A DNA stretch of 15,675 nt from CAZKTS01 sp964555735 (GTDB lineage Bacteria; Actinomycetota; Acidimicrobiia; IMCC26256; PALSA-555), in NCBI GenBank assembly GCA_964555735.1, contig CAZKTS010000137.1:1-15675 (forward strand). The letters run 5' to 3'. The position numbers and the translations under genes are program-made. The notes under the pieces were generated by a model. The model was not told where the DNA came from, ran no database searches, and saw nothing but the letters and a program-made list of their open reading frames with translations. The stretch's first letter is position 1; each line of letters begins with the position of its first letter. Shown piece after piece: positions 1 to 8,847 of the stretch.

Positions 1-2028
<2,028 letters not shown>

Positions 2029-2039
2029 AGACGGTGCCG

Positions 2040-2045
2040 AGTGTA
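2040..2045 (-). promoter_or_regulatory. Candidate -10 box of secA
   Basis: The reverse strand reads TACACT, a good actinobacterial TAnnnT -10 hexamer. A start about 7 nt downstream would leave only some 4-6 nt before the secA ATG at 2028, so the transcript would be leaderless or nearly so; this fits the absence of a Shine-Dalgarno. No convincing -35 is seen at 16-18 nt spacing. The same hexamer occurs in the hpf promoter candidate (4461-4466). Confidence 0.35.
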
Positions 2046-2124
2046 CCGGCGAGTCCTGCCGAGCCGTTCTCGGGGCGTCGGCTCCTCTGCGAGCGCCACG
2101 GACTCGCGGGCGTCGTGAGCGACG

Positions 2125-4131
2125 ATGGCACCCGTGGAGCGGGAGGGCCAGGGGCGCAGGGAGCGAACGCTCCGAGCGGTGGGGCGTTGGCCCGTCGCGA
2201 GCCTGGTCGGCGTGCTGGGCGCGGTGCTCCTCGCGGCATGGCTGACGCGCGACGTGTGGGGCGGGCGACCCATGGCGGGCGAGGACGTGATGTTCTACCT
2301 GGTGCGCGCCGACTTCGGGGTCGGGCACCTCCTCCTCGACGGACGGATCGACGGCTGGAGCACCCGCTTCTACCTCGGGCACCAGCAGTTCCTCGTCCGC
2401 GGGCCCGACATCGCGCCGCTCGTCATCCTGGCGCGCGCGCTGACGTTCGGCGCGCTGTCGATCAGCGGCGCCGTGAAGGCGGTCGGCCTGTTCTCGTTCT
2501 TCGCGATGCCGGTCGTCGCCGCGTTCGTCGCGCGCTCCTACTGCCTCTCCCGACGCGCCGCCGGCGTCGCGGCACTGCTCACGCTCCTGATCTCGAGCCC
2601 GTTCGGACTCGGCGTGCACGGCCTCTACCAGACCGGTCTCGTCGCGCATCAGGTCGGTGCGCTCTGGTGGGGCCTCGCGCTCGGGTGCATCCTGCGCGTG
2701 CCGGTGGACCCTCGCGCGCGCTGGATCGTCTTGGGCGCGATCTCGTCGGCGATGCTGCTGTTGACCCACCAGATCTCGTTCGGCGTCATGGTCTTCGCGG
2801 CCGCCGTGAGCCTCCTCACCCTCTTGCTCACCGACCGACCCGGGCTCGACGCATACAAGCGCCTCGGGATCGTGGTGGTGGTGACCGTGGGGCTGGCGGC
2901 GTGGTGGATCCTGCCGCGCCTCGCGCACAGCGACCTCGTCGGGGGCGGCGCCACGTGGTCGACGCCCCCGCTGGGCGACCGCGTCGACGAGATCTTCGAC
3001 GGGACCATCCTCTTCCCGGCCGGCGTCGCAGTCGCCGGGCTCGTGGGGTGGGCCTACGCGATCGTCCGCATCGCGCGGCGGCGCCGCTACGCCGCGGCGC
3101 CGGTGGCCGTCGTCGCACTCGGGCTGCCGCTCGCGCACTGGGTGGCGCACGAGTGGCCGGGCGACATCGTGGCCATCCAGCTCGCCAACCGAGGCCTGGG
3201 CTATGTCGGCCTGATCGGGCTGCTGCCGCTGGCCGCGGCGATCGGGGACCTGGCCACGACCCTGGCCCGTCGCGTCCGCTGGCTCGACGTCGCGGTCATG
3301 GGCGCGACCGCGGCGATCGTCCTCGCGCTGCAGGGCTCGTGGACCGAGGTCCCCAAGGAGTTCGCCGAGGCGACACCGGAGATGCGCGCCGCCGCCACGG
3401 AGCTCGCGCGTGTGGTTCCCGACGGCGCGCGGTTCGCGGTCGAGCGCGACTACCCGGCCGAGATCGACCGCACCGGGGTGATCCACCCCGAGACCTGGCT
3501 CGCGTGGGCATCAGGGCGCAACCTCCTCAACGGTGTCGGCCTCGAGTCATCGGTCGTCACCGGCGCGCCGTTCGTTCCCGATCAGATCGGAACCACCGCG
3601 CCCAGCACCATCGCCGACGAGCTCGCGCGCGCCGGCGTGAGTCACTTCGTGACGACCGATCCCGCGACGACACAGCTGCTGGTGGAATCGGGGCGCTTCC
3701 AGATCGTCTGGGAGGAGTCGCCGGTCGCGATCCTGCGGGTCATCGGGCAGGACGGGCAGCCACCGCCGGAGGCGCTGCTCAGCGCGCCGGGGATGGTCCT
3801 CGACGCTCGGGTGACCCGGGCGGAACCCGAAGCCGTCACGGTGGCGTTCGACGCCGAGCACCGCGCCAACGCGGAGGTTGCCGTCGCGTACTCGCCGAAG
3901 TGGCACGCCACGATCGACGGCGAGGAGGTGGAGCTGGTGCGCGGGCGCGACGGCTTCCTCCAGCTCGAGATCCCCGGCGGTCAGCACCGCCTCGTCCTCG
4001 AGTACGAGCCCGACGGCTGGGACCGCGTCGGGCTCGCGCTGAGCGTCGTGGCCGCAGCCGGCCTGCTGGCGTTCGCCGTCAACCGGCGACGCGACCGCGC
4101 GGCAGCCGGAAGGTCGACTGCGAGCGCCTGA
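2125..4131 (+). CDS. Polytopic membrane protein, GT-C/YfhO-like putative glycosyltransferase
   Basis: This is a 668-residue membrane protein with roughly ten or more hydrophobic segments, the first at about residues 22-41 and the last near 635-655. After the first segment comes a short loop with an acidic pair (GED, residues 52-54), followed by GWSTRFYLGHQQF. This resembles the extracytoplasmic first loop with catalytic acid of GT-C transferases that use lipid-phosphate sugars. The C-terminal part (about 400-630) is a soluble domain ending in YSPKWHATIDGEEVEL and a glycine-rich strand, as in YfhO-type or PTPS-related membrane proteins. It appears to be a distant paralogue of the protein at 10616-13261. 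Function is inferred from shape only; donor and acceptor are unknown. The ATG has no Shine-Dalgarno and directly follows a small hairpin (2111-2124). GTG at 2134 or 2179 are alternative starts. The gene sits between hpf and secA in opposite orientation, and its 3' end overlaps hpf by 53 bp. Confidence 0.85.
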   Translation: MAPVEREGQGRRERTLRAVGRWPVASLVGVLGAVLLAAWLTRDVWGGRPMAGEDVMFYLVRADFGVGHLLLDGRIDGWSTRFYLGHQQFLVRGPDIAPLVILARALTFGALSISGAVKAVGLFSFFAMPVVAAFVARSYCLSRRAAGVAALLTLLISSPFGLGVHGLYQTGLVAHQVGALWWGLALGCILRVPVDPRARWIVLGAISSAMLLLTHQISFGVMVFAAAVSLLTLLLTDRPGLDAYKRLGIVVVVTVGLAAWWILPRLAHSDLVGGGATWSTPPLGDRVDEIFDGTILFPAGVAVAGLVGWAYAIVRIARRRRYAAAPVAVVALGLPLAHWVAHEWPGDIVAIQLANRGLGYVGLIGLLPLAAAIGDLATTLARRVRWLDVAVMGATAAIVLALQGSWTEVPKEFAEATPEMRAAATELARVVPDGARFAVERDYPAEIDRTGVIHPETWLAWASGRNLLNGVGLESSVVTGAPFVPDQIGTTAPSTIADELARAGVSHFVTTDPATTQLLVESGRFQIVWEESPVAILRVIGQDGQPPPEALLSAPGMVLDARVTRAEPEAVTVAFDAEHRANAEVAVAYSPKWHATIDGEEVELVRGRDGFLQLEIPGGQHRLVLEYEPDGWDRVGLALSVVAAAGLLAFAVNRRRDRAAAGRSTASA

Positions 4132-4423
4132 CGCGCCGGTCCTTACGGCGTCCGACCTGGTGCCGGAGCTTGTCGATCACGAGGTCGAGCGCGGCCTCGG
4201 GTGCGGGCGCCGCGGCGTGCGCACTGATGCTCGCGCCACGCAGGTGCAGCGTGATCGCGCACGCATGACGTCCGGCGATGCGGGGGTTGTGCTCGGTGCG
4301 GAAGCGCACCTCGGCCCGCCAGGCGTCGGACACGACGCGCTCGAGCCGTTGCACCTTGCGCCGGGCGAGCGCACGCAACCGGGGCTCGACGGGGTCGTTC
4401 CTGCCGCACACGTCGACGTTCAC
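4079..4423 (-). CDS. hpf: Ribosome hibernation promoting factor, short form
   Basis: This 114-residue protein has the S30AE/HPF fold signature: it opens VNVDVCGRNDPVEPRLRALARRKVQRLERVV, continues AEVRFRTEHNPRIAGRHACAITLHLRGASISAHA, and ends the domain with the typical helix ALDLVIDKLRHQVGRRKDRR. Such proteins bind the decoding centre of idle 30S subunits in stationary phase. I chose GTG at 4423 because GGAGG lies 5 nt upstream and the family motif begins right there; the frame is open further upstream (to 4504) but without family similarity. The protein lacks the C-terminal dimerisation domain of long HPFs, which I recall as the usual actinobacterial form, so it would be expected to act as a short, Hpf/RaiA-type factor. 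It is flanked by comFC upstream and, after an intervening gene, secA, which is a conserved order. Its last 17 codons overlap the 3' end of the convergent membrane gene. Confidence 0.93.
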   Translation of the reverse strand: MNVDVCGRNDPVEPRLRALARRKVQRLERVVSDAWRAEVRFRTEHNPRIAGRHACAITLHLRGASISAHAAAPAPEAALDLVIDKLRHQVGRRKDRRVRRSQSTFRLPRGRVAG

Positions 4424-4460
4424 GAATGCCTCCGATCGTCCCGGAGTGGTGCTCTCGCGG

Positions 4461-4466
4461 AGTGTA
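4461..4466 (-). promoter_or_regulatory. Candidate -10 box of hpf
   Basis: The reverse strand reads TACACT, matching the actinobacterial -10 consensus. A start near 4454 would give a leader of about 30 nt carrying the GGAGG Shine-Dalgarno at 4429-4433. The -35 position at 17-nt spacing (GTGATC, 4484-4489) lies inside the first of three similar repeats, so control by a DNA-binding protein is possible. The hexamer is identical to the one before secA. Confidence 0.4.
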
Positions 4467-4481
4467 CGACCGAACCCCGCC

Positions 4482-4519
4482 CGGATCACGGGGGTACGAA
4501 TCACGGTTGCGAATCATGG
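4482..4519. repeat. Three tandem copies of a 10-bp element
   Basis: On the + strand, cggatcacgg (4482-4491), cgaatcacgg (4497-4506) and cgaatcatgg (4510-4519) start 15 and 13 bp apart. Each copy differs from its neighbour at one base. They fill the comFC-hpf gap and the last bases of comFC, just upstream of the candidate hpf -10 box, with the first copy over the -35 position. This layout suits an activator or repressor site. No known operator is recognised. Confidence 0.5.
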
Positions 4520-5131
4520 GGTGCGAGCGGCCGTGAGCCCGACCACCCGCACGGCCCCAGCGTCGAGCAGCGAGGCGGCGGCCGCGGCCAACGTGGCGCC
4601 GGTCGTGGCAACGTCGTCGACCAGCAGGACCGTCGGTGCCGTCGCGGCGGCGGGCCCGAACCGCGGCCCGTGCCGGCGCTCGTGGGCCGGTCGGCCGGTC
4701 TGGGGCGGACCGTCCTCTCGGCGCAGCAGGCCCCGGACCGGACGCTGAAGGGCCCGACCGACCTCGCGGGCGAGCAGCGCGGCGTGGTCGAACCCGCGCT
4801 CGCGGCGCCGGGCCGCGGTGGTGGGCGCCCAGGTCACGACGTCGGGCAGCGGCGGGCCGACCAGCGCAGCCATGTGCGCCCCGAGCCACTGCACCACTGC
4901 ATGGGCGCGCCGGTACTTGACCCGCGCCACCAGCTCGCGGGCGACGCCGTCGTACGCGAGCAGCGCCCACCACGCGTCGACCGGGCGCGGGGGCGGCGCG
5001 AGCGGCGGCGGTCGGAGCAGGGGCGCGCACCGCGCGCACACCGGCGCGCTCGCTCCGACCGCGCACCCGCACCCCGGGCACGCGAGCGGGAGGATGCTGT
5101 CGAGCAGCCGGGTGAACGCACGCGAGTGCAT
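4514..5131 (-). CDS. comFC: ComF family phosphoribosyltransferase-like protein
   Basis: This 205-residue protein has the ComFC layout. An N-terminal zinc-finger-like segment carries Cys18, 21 and 23 (CPGCGC) and Cys32 and 35 (CARC). Next come YDGVARELVARVKY and the RGFDHAALLAREVG block (about 112-125). The phosphoribosyltransferase PRPP-binding loop VLLVDDVATTGATL is at 168-181. In competent bacteria ComFC helps internalise transforming DNA, but the gene is widespread in non-competent actinobacteria and its substrate is not settled. The start ATG at 5131 gives the expected MHSRAFTRLLDSILPLACPGC beginning, without a clear Shine-Dalgarno. The gene lies 90 bp upstream of hpf, the usual comFC-hpf-secA order, and 53 bp after mtnA, with a large inverted repeat between them. 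Family assignment is secure; the exact role is not. Confidence 0.93.
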   Translation of the reverse strand: MHSRAFTRLLDSILPLACPGCGCAVGASAPVCARCAPLLRPPPLAPPPRPVDAWWALLAYDGVARELVARVKYRRAHAVVQWLGAHMAALVGPPLPDVVTWAPTTAARRRERGFDHAALLAREVGRALQRPVRGLLRREDGPPQTGRPAHERRHGPRFGPAAATAPTVLLVDDVATTGATLAAAAASLLDAGAVRVVGLTAARTP

Positions 5132-5159
5132 GCGCCGAACTTACGGACGCGCTGTGACA

Positions 5160-5220
5160 GGGCCCGTTCTTGGCACGTTGCGTGTCACATGGACTGACGG
5201 AACGTGCCGAGAACGGGCTC
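5160..5220. repeat. 20-bp near-perfect inverted repeat across the mtnA stop
   Basis: Arm A (5160-5179, gggcccgttcttggcacgtt) and arm B (5201-5220) are inverted copies matching at 18 of 20 positions, with a 21-nt loop that holds the mtnA stop codon. Arm B is coding sequence for the MtnA C-terminus (EPVLGTF). Read as + strand RNA both imperfect positions become G-U pairs, giving 20 paired bases; read as mtnA mRNA they are two A-C mismatches. A further 7-bp pair, tgtgaca (5153-5159) and tgtcaca (5183-5189), could compete with this stem. No run of U follows on either strand, so it is not a classical intrinsic terminator. Confidence 0.75.
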
Positions 5221-6219
5221 GTAGGGGGCGCGGGCGATGCCGCGCTCGGTGACGATGGCGTCGACGAGGGCGGCGGGGGTGACGTCGAAGGCGCGGTTGA
5301 GCGCATCGGTGCCGCGCGGCGCGACGCGCGTGCCTGCGACCGAGGTGACCTCGCGCCCGTCGCGCTCCTCGACCACGATGTCGGCGCCGGTCGGCGTGGC
5401 GAGGTCGACCGTCGACGTGGGCGCGGCGACCACGAACGGCACGCCGTGGTGACGGGCCAGCACCGCGAGCGAGTAGGTGCCGACCTTGTTGGCGACGTCG
5501 CCGTTCGCGGCGATGCGATCGGCCCCCACCACCACGAGATCCACCTCGCCGGCGGCCATGAGCGAGCCCGCCATGACGTCGGCGACGAGCGTGTGCTCGA
5601 TGCCGAGCCGATCGAGCTCCCAGGCGGTGAGCCGCGCCCCCTGGAGCACCGGTCGGGTCTCGTCGACCCAGACTCGCGGCGCTTTGCCGGCCTCGGCCGC
5701 GGCGCGCACGACGCCGAGCGCCGTCCCGTAGCCGACGCACGCGAGCGCGCCCGCGTTGCAGTGGGTCAGGACGCGTCCGCCAGCAGGAACCAGCGCGGCA
5801 CCGAAGCCTCCGAGCGCCCGGTTCGTCGCGACATCTGCCTGCGCCATCTCCTGCGCGGCGGCCAGCGCCGCGCTCGCGCCGCCGGACCGACTCGCGGCGA
5901 GCGCGCGGTCCACGCCCCACGCCAGGTTCACCGCGGTCGGTCGCGCACGCCGCAACCGCTCGGCCGCGCGCTCGACCGCCGCGATCGACGCGTCTCGTCC
6001 CGTGCCCGCACCCGACGCCAACGCCACGCCGAACGCGCCGGTCACCCCGATCGCGGGCGCACCCCGCACCACGAGCTCGCGGATCGCCCGCACGACCTCG
6101 GCGACGGTCGAGCACTCGACGTACCTGAGGCGAGCGGGAAGGGCGCGCTGGTCGATCAGGCGCACCCTCCCCCGCCGCCACTCGACCGTGGGCGGGATCG
6201 GCTCGCGGGCCGCCGCCAC
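5185..6219 (-). CDS. mtnA: S-methyl-5-thioribose-1-phosphate isomerase
   Basis: MtnA converts 5-methylthioribose-1-phosphate to 5-methylthioribulose-1-phosphate in the methionine salvage pathway; some relatives act on 5-deoxyribose-1-phosphate. The 344 residues are the usual family length and show the signature blocks: VRGAPAIGVTGAFG (about 51-64), PTAVNLAWGVDR (94-105), LTHCNAGALACVGYGTALGV with the presumed catalytic Cys154, DETRPVLQGARLTAWEL (186-202), and GADRIAANGDVANKVGTY with the presumed catalytic Asp234, then FDVTPAALVDAIVTERG near the end. The start is GTG at 6219, only 4 nt after the ahcY stop, with no good Shine-Dalgarno, so translation is probably coupled to ahcY. The pair links disposal of SAH and of methylthioadenosine-derived sugar. 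No methylthioadenosine phosphorylase or later salvage gene is in the window. Confidence 0.96.
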   Translation of the reverse strand: MAAAREPIPPTVEWRRGRVRLIDQRALPARLRYVECSTVAEVVRAIRELVVRGAPAIGVTGAFGVALASGAGTGRDASIAAVERAAERLRRARPTAVNLAWGVDRALAASRSGGASAALAAAQEMAQADVATNRALGGFGAALVPAGGRVLTHCNAGALACVGYGTALGVVRAAAEAGKAPRVWVDETRPVLQGARLTAWELDRLGIEHTLVADVMAGSLMAAGEVDLVVVGADRIAANGDVANKVGTYSLAVLARHHGVPFVVAAPTSTVDLATPTGADIVVEERDGREVTSVAGTRVAPRGTDALNRAFDVTPAALVDAIVTERGIARAPYEPVLGTFRQSM

Positions 6220-6223
6220 GGCG

Positions 6224-7684
6224 TCAGTACCGGTAGTGCTCCGGCTTGAACGGGCCGTCCGGGGACACGCCGAGGTAGGACGCCTGCTCGTCGGTGAGCC
6301 GCGTGAGCCGCACGCCGAGCTTGTCGAGGTGCAGGCGCGCCACCTCCTCGTCGAGGTGCTTCGGCAGCGTGTACACCTTCCGCTCGTAGAAGTCGGTGTG
6401 CGTGTAGAGCTCGATCTGCGCGAGCACCTGGTTGGTGAAGCTGTTGGACATCACGAAGCTCGGGTGGCCGGTCGCGCAGCCGAGGTTCAGCAGCCGTCCC
6501 TCGGCGAGCACGATGATCGAGTGCGACGGCGTGTCCCCGTCGGGCGGGAACACCCACTCGTCGACCTGGGGCTTGATCTCGTCCCGCTTGATGCCCGGGA
6601 CGTCCTCGAGACCGGCCATGTCGATCTCGTTGTCGAAGTGCCCGATGTTGCCGATGATCGCGTTGTGCTTCATCCGCCGCATGTCGTCGGCGGTGATGAT
6701 GTCCTTGTTGCCCGTGGCGGTGATGAACAGGTCCGCGGTCTCGACGACGTCCTGGAGGGTGACGACCTCGTATCCCTCCATCGCAGCCTGGAGCGCGCAG
6801 ATCGGGTCGACCTCGGTGACGACGACGCGCGCGCCCTGACCGCGCAGCGACTGCGCACAGCCCTTGCCGACGTCGCCGTAGCCGCAGACCACCGCCAGCT
6901 TCCCGGCGAGCATCACGTCGGTCGCGCGGCAGATGCCGTCGACGAGCGAGTGCCGGCAGCCGTAGAGGTTGTCGAACTTCGACTTGGTCACCGAGTCGTT
7001 GACGTTGATCGCCGGGAAGAGGAGCGAGCCCGCCTCTTGCATCTGGTACAGGCGGTGGACACCCGTGGTGGTCTCCTCGGTCACGCCGACGATCCCGCTC
7101 GACACGCGGTGCCACAGCTGCGCGTCCTCCTCCTGGAGCCGGGTGAGGAGGTCGAGCACCACCTTCCACTCGGTGGAGTCGCCCGCGGCGGGCGCGGGCA
7201 CGGCGCCCGCCTTCTCGTACTCGAGGCCCTTGTGCACCACGAGCGTCGCGTCGCCGCCGTCGTCGAGGATCATGTTCGGGCCCTGCGACCGGCCGTCCTC
7301 ACCGCCGGGCCAGCGCAGCGCCTGCTCGGTGCACCACCAGTACTCCTCGAGCGTCTCACCCTTCCACGCGAACACGGGGATGCCCCGCGCCGCGATGGCC
7401 GCGGCGGCGTGGTCCTGCGTCGAGAAGATGTTGCACGACGCCCAGCGCACCTCGGCGCCGAGCGCGACGAGCGTCTCGATGAGGACCGCGGTCTGGATGG
7501 TCATGTGGAGCGACCCGGTGATGCGGGCGCCCTTGAGCGGCTGGGCGTCGCCGTGGCGCTCCCGCATCGCAATGAGCCCCGGCATCTCGTGCTCGGCGAG
7601 CTCGATCTCCTTGCGCCCGAAGTCGGCGAGGGAGAGGTCGGCGACCTTGTAGTCGCGGTCGGTGTCGGAATCGATCAACGTCAT
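6224..7684 (-). CDS. ahcY: S-adenosylhomocysteine hydrolase (adenosylhomocysteinase)
   Basis: AhcY reversibly hydrolyses S-adenosylhomocysteine to homocysteine and adenosine with tightly bound NAD, relieving product inhibition of methyltransferases. The 486-residue protein begins DYKVADLSLADFGRKEIELAEHEMPGL and carries GSLHMTIQTAVLIETL (58-72), the substrate region NVNDSVTKSKFDNLYGCRHS (227-246), the NAD-binding loop GYGDVGKG (268-275), TGNKDIIT and GNIGHFDNEIDM (345-356), and the family C-terminus KPEHYRY. It includes the insert of about 40 residues (roughly 133-190) typical of the longer bacterial form. ATG at 7684 is supported by AGGAG 6 nt upstream (7691-7695). An in-frame extension to 8491 is only a read-through of the neighbouring gene in another frame. 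The 119-bp upstream gap contains two hairpins. mtnA follows after 4 nt. Confidence 0.98.
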   Translation of the reverse strand: MTLIDSDTDRDYKVADLSLADFGRKEIELAEHEMPGLIAMRERHGDAQPLKGARITGSLHMTIQTAVLIETLVALGAEVRWASCNIFSTQDHAAAAIAARGIPVFAWKGETLEEYWWCTEQALRWPGGEDGRSQGPNMILDDGGDATLVVHKGLEYEKAGAVPAPAAGDSTEWKVVLDLLTRLQEEDAQLWHRVSSGIVGVTEETTTGVHRLYQMQEAGSLLFPAINVNDSVTKSKFDNLYGCRHSLVDGICRATDVMLAGKLAVVCGYGDVGKGCAQSLRGQGARVVVTEVDPICALQAAMEGYEVVTLQDVVETADLFITATGNKDIITADDMRRMKHNAIIGNIGHFDNEIDMAGLEDVPGIKRDEIKPQVDEWVFPPDGDTPSHSIIVLAEGRLLNLGCATGHPSFVMSNSFTNQVLAQIELYTHTDFYERKVYTLPKHLDEEVARLHLDKLGVRLTRLTDEQASYLGVSPDGPFKPEHYRY

Positions 7685-7704
7685 CGCTGACTCCTGTCGT
7701 GTTC

Positions 7705-7771
7705 GGGCGCGAGAAGGCGCCCACTGCACTCGGGAGTCGGCCCGGATCACCGGATGACAGCCCCCGAGCGC
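7705..7771 (-). promoter_or_regulatory. Structured 5' leader of ahcY (candidate regulatory RNA)
   Basis: In ahcY-sense RNA a 9-bp helix (gcgctcggg, 7763-7771, with cccgagtgc, 7726-7734, one G-U pair) encloses an inner CCGG/CCGG hairpin with a TGAT loop (7742-7753). It is followed by a perfect 6-bp hairpin GGGCGC/GCGCCC with loop CTTCTC (7705-7722), which ends 9 nt before the AGGAG Shine-Dalgarno. There is no U-run. AhcY genes are often controlled by SAH riboswitches, but I do not recognise that consensus here, nor a SAM-IV type. The structure could also be GC-rich chance. Confidence 0.4.
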
Positions 7772-7803
7772 GTGCCTCGCGGAGCCCGACCTAGCTGACG
7801 AGT

Positions 7804-8847
7804 CTACGCGAGGCCTCCGGCCATCGCCGCCTTGAGCTGGGCGATCGCGTCGATCGGACCGGGATCGACGTCGTTGTCGAGCGCGAGGTAGCAGCTCATC
7901 CAGTCGCCGAGGTAGGCGAGGTCGAGGAGCTGGGCCAGCCGACCCTCCCCCGCGGCTTCGACCTCGAGCACCTGCGCGAAGGCCTCCTCGGTCATCTCCA
8001 TCGTGACCTGCACGCGGCGTTCGAGCTTCTCGTGCTCCATCGCGTGACGGAGCTGCACGAGGGTGAGGATCTGCCGCGTGACATCGCCATGCTGGCCCCA
8101 CCCGCAGATCTCGTTGTGGTCGAGCTCGGGATACACGTTCCAGAACGCCGGCGCCTTCGCGTTCTCGTTGACCGACTGCTTCCAGCGCATCGCCGCGACC
8201 GCGCCCAGGCCGCCCGCACCATGGACGAGCGGGATGGTGCGTCCGATCTTGCGTGCGAGCTCCTTCGCCGGGTTCTTCGGCGCTTCGACCTCCGGCTTGC
8301 ACGCGTCTCGGCGCACGGCGAGCTGCTGCTGGGCCCGCACCAGCGCGGCGTGGGCCTCCGGCATCAGGCCGAGCTTGAAGAGCAGGACGAAGACCGGCGC
8401 GACCATCGCACCGAGCGCGAAGCGCGGGAGCGGGATGCCGGGCGTGCACGGCAGGTGGATCGTGCCGACGTCCGCGAGGGCGCCGCCGCACGAGAGCGTC
8501 ACCAGGGTTGCGCCGGCGTCGCGCGCCCCGGTTGCCATGAGCACAGTCTCTTCGGTGTTGCCCGAGTACGAGATCGCGATCGCGAGCGTCCGTTCGTCCA
8601 CGAACGCCGGCGTGCGCATGTACTTGCTCACCGTGACGGGAAGCGGCAGCGTCCCCGTGCCGACGGCCTGCACGATGTCGCCGACCACGCCGGACCCGCC
8701 CATGCCCATGATGAGCACGTTCTGGAACGTCGCGCTCGACGGCAGCGACGCGGCATCGATGTGCTTGCCCGCGGCCTCGTGCGCGCCGGCCAGCTGCTCC
8801 GGCATCGACCGCAGCGCCTCCAGGACGCCGAGGCTGTCAACTGCCAT
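7804..8847 (-). CDS. Bifunctional phosphoglucose/phosphomannose isomerase-like SIS protein
   Basis: This 347-residue protein has the two-SIS-domain layout of the archaeal/actinobacterial PGI/PMI family, which interconverts fructose-6-P with glucose-6-P and/or mannose-6-P. Visible are GMGGSGVVGD (48-57), the sugar-phosphate loop SYSGNTEE (93-100), GIPLPRFALG (137-146), and the conserved catalytic region WKQSVNENAKAPAFWNVYPELDHNEI (222-247) with Glu228 and His244 as likely catalytic residues. ATG at 8847 follows GAGAGAG; an upstream in-frame TTG at 8904 would add 19 arginine-rich residues and is unlikely. It lies downstream of phosphomannomutase and a Trm112-like gene, the actinobacterial order, so a role in mannose-6-P supply is plausible. 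In mycobacteria the equivalent SIS protein sits next to a separate manA; none is seen here, so this may be the main enzyme. Its start segment is duplicated upstream. Confidence 0.9.
   Translation of the reverse strand: MAVDSLGVLEALRSMPEQLAGAHEAAGKHIDAASLPSSATFQNVLIMGMGGSGVVGDIVQAVGTGTLPLPVTVSKYMRTPAFVDERTLAIAISYSGNTEETVLMATGARDAGATLVTLSCGGALADVGTIHLPCTPGIPLPRFALGAMVAPVFVLLFKLGLMPEAHAALVRAQQQLAVRRDACKPEVEAPKNPAKELARKIGRTIPLVHGAGGLGAVAAMRWKQSVNENAKAPAFWNVYPELDHNEICGWGQHGDVTRQILTLVQLRHAMEHEKLERRVQVTMEMTEEAFAQVLEVEAAGEGRLAQLLDLAYLGDWMSCYLALDNDVDPGPIDAIAQLKAAMAGGLA

Noticed and set aside
4424..4504. Longer hpf start at 4504
   Set aside because: The promoter candidate and the GGAGG site lie inside that extension, and the S30AE domain begins at GTG 4423.
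5756..7690. 644-codon + strand frame opposite ahcY/mtnA
   Set aside because: It is antisense to two complete, motif-bearing genes and shows no domain of its own.
7685..7803. Known SAH riboswitch call
   Set aside because: Helices are present but the conserved core I recall is not visible, so only a structured leader is reported.
7685..8491. N-terminal extension of ahcY to 755 residues
   Set aside because: The extra 269 residues are the isomerase gene read in another frame plus the leader; ATG 7684 with AGGAG matches the family start.
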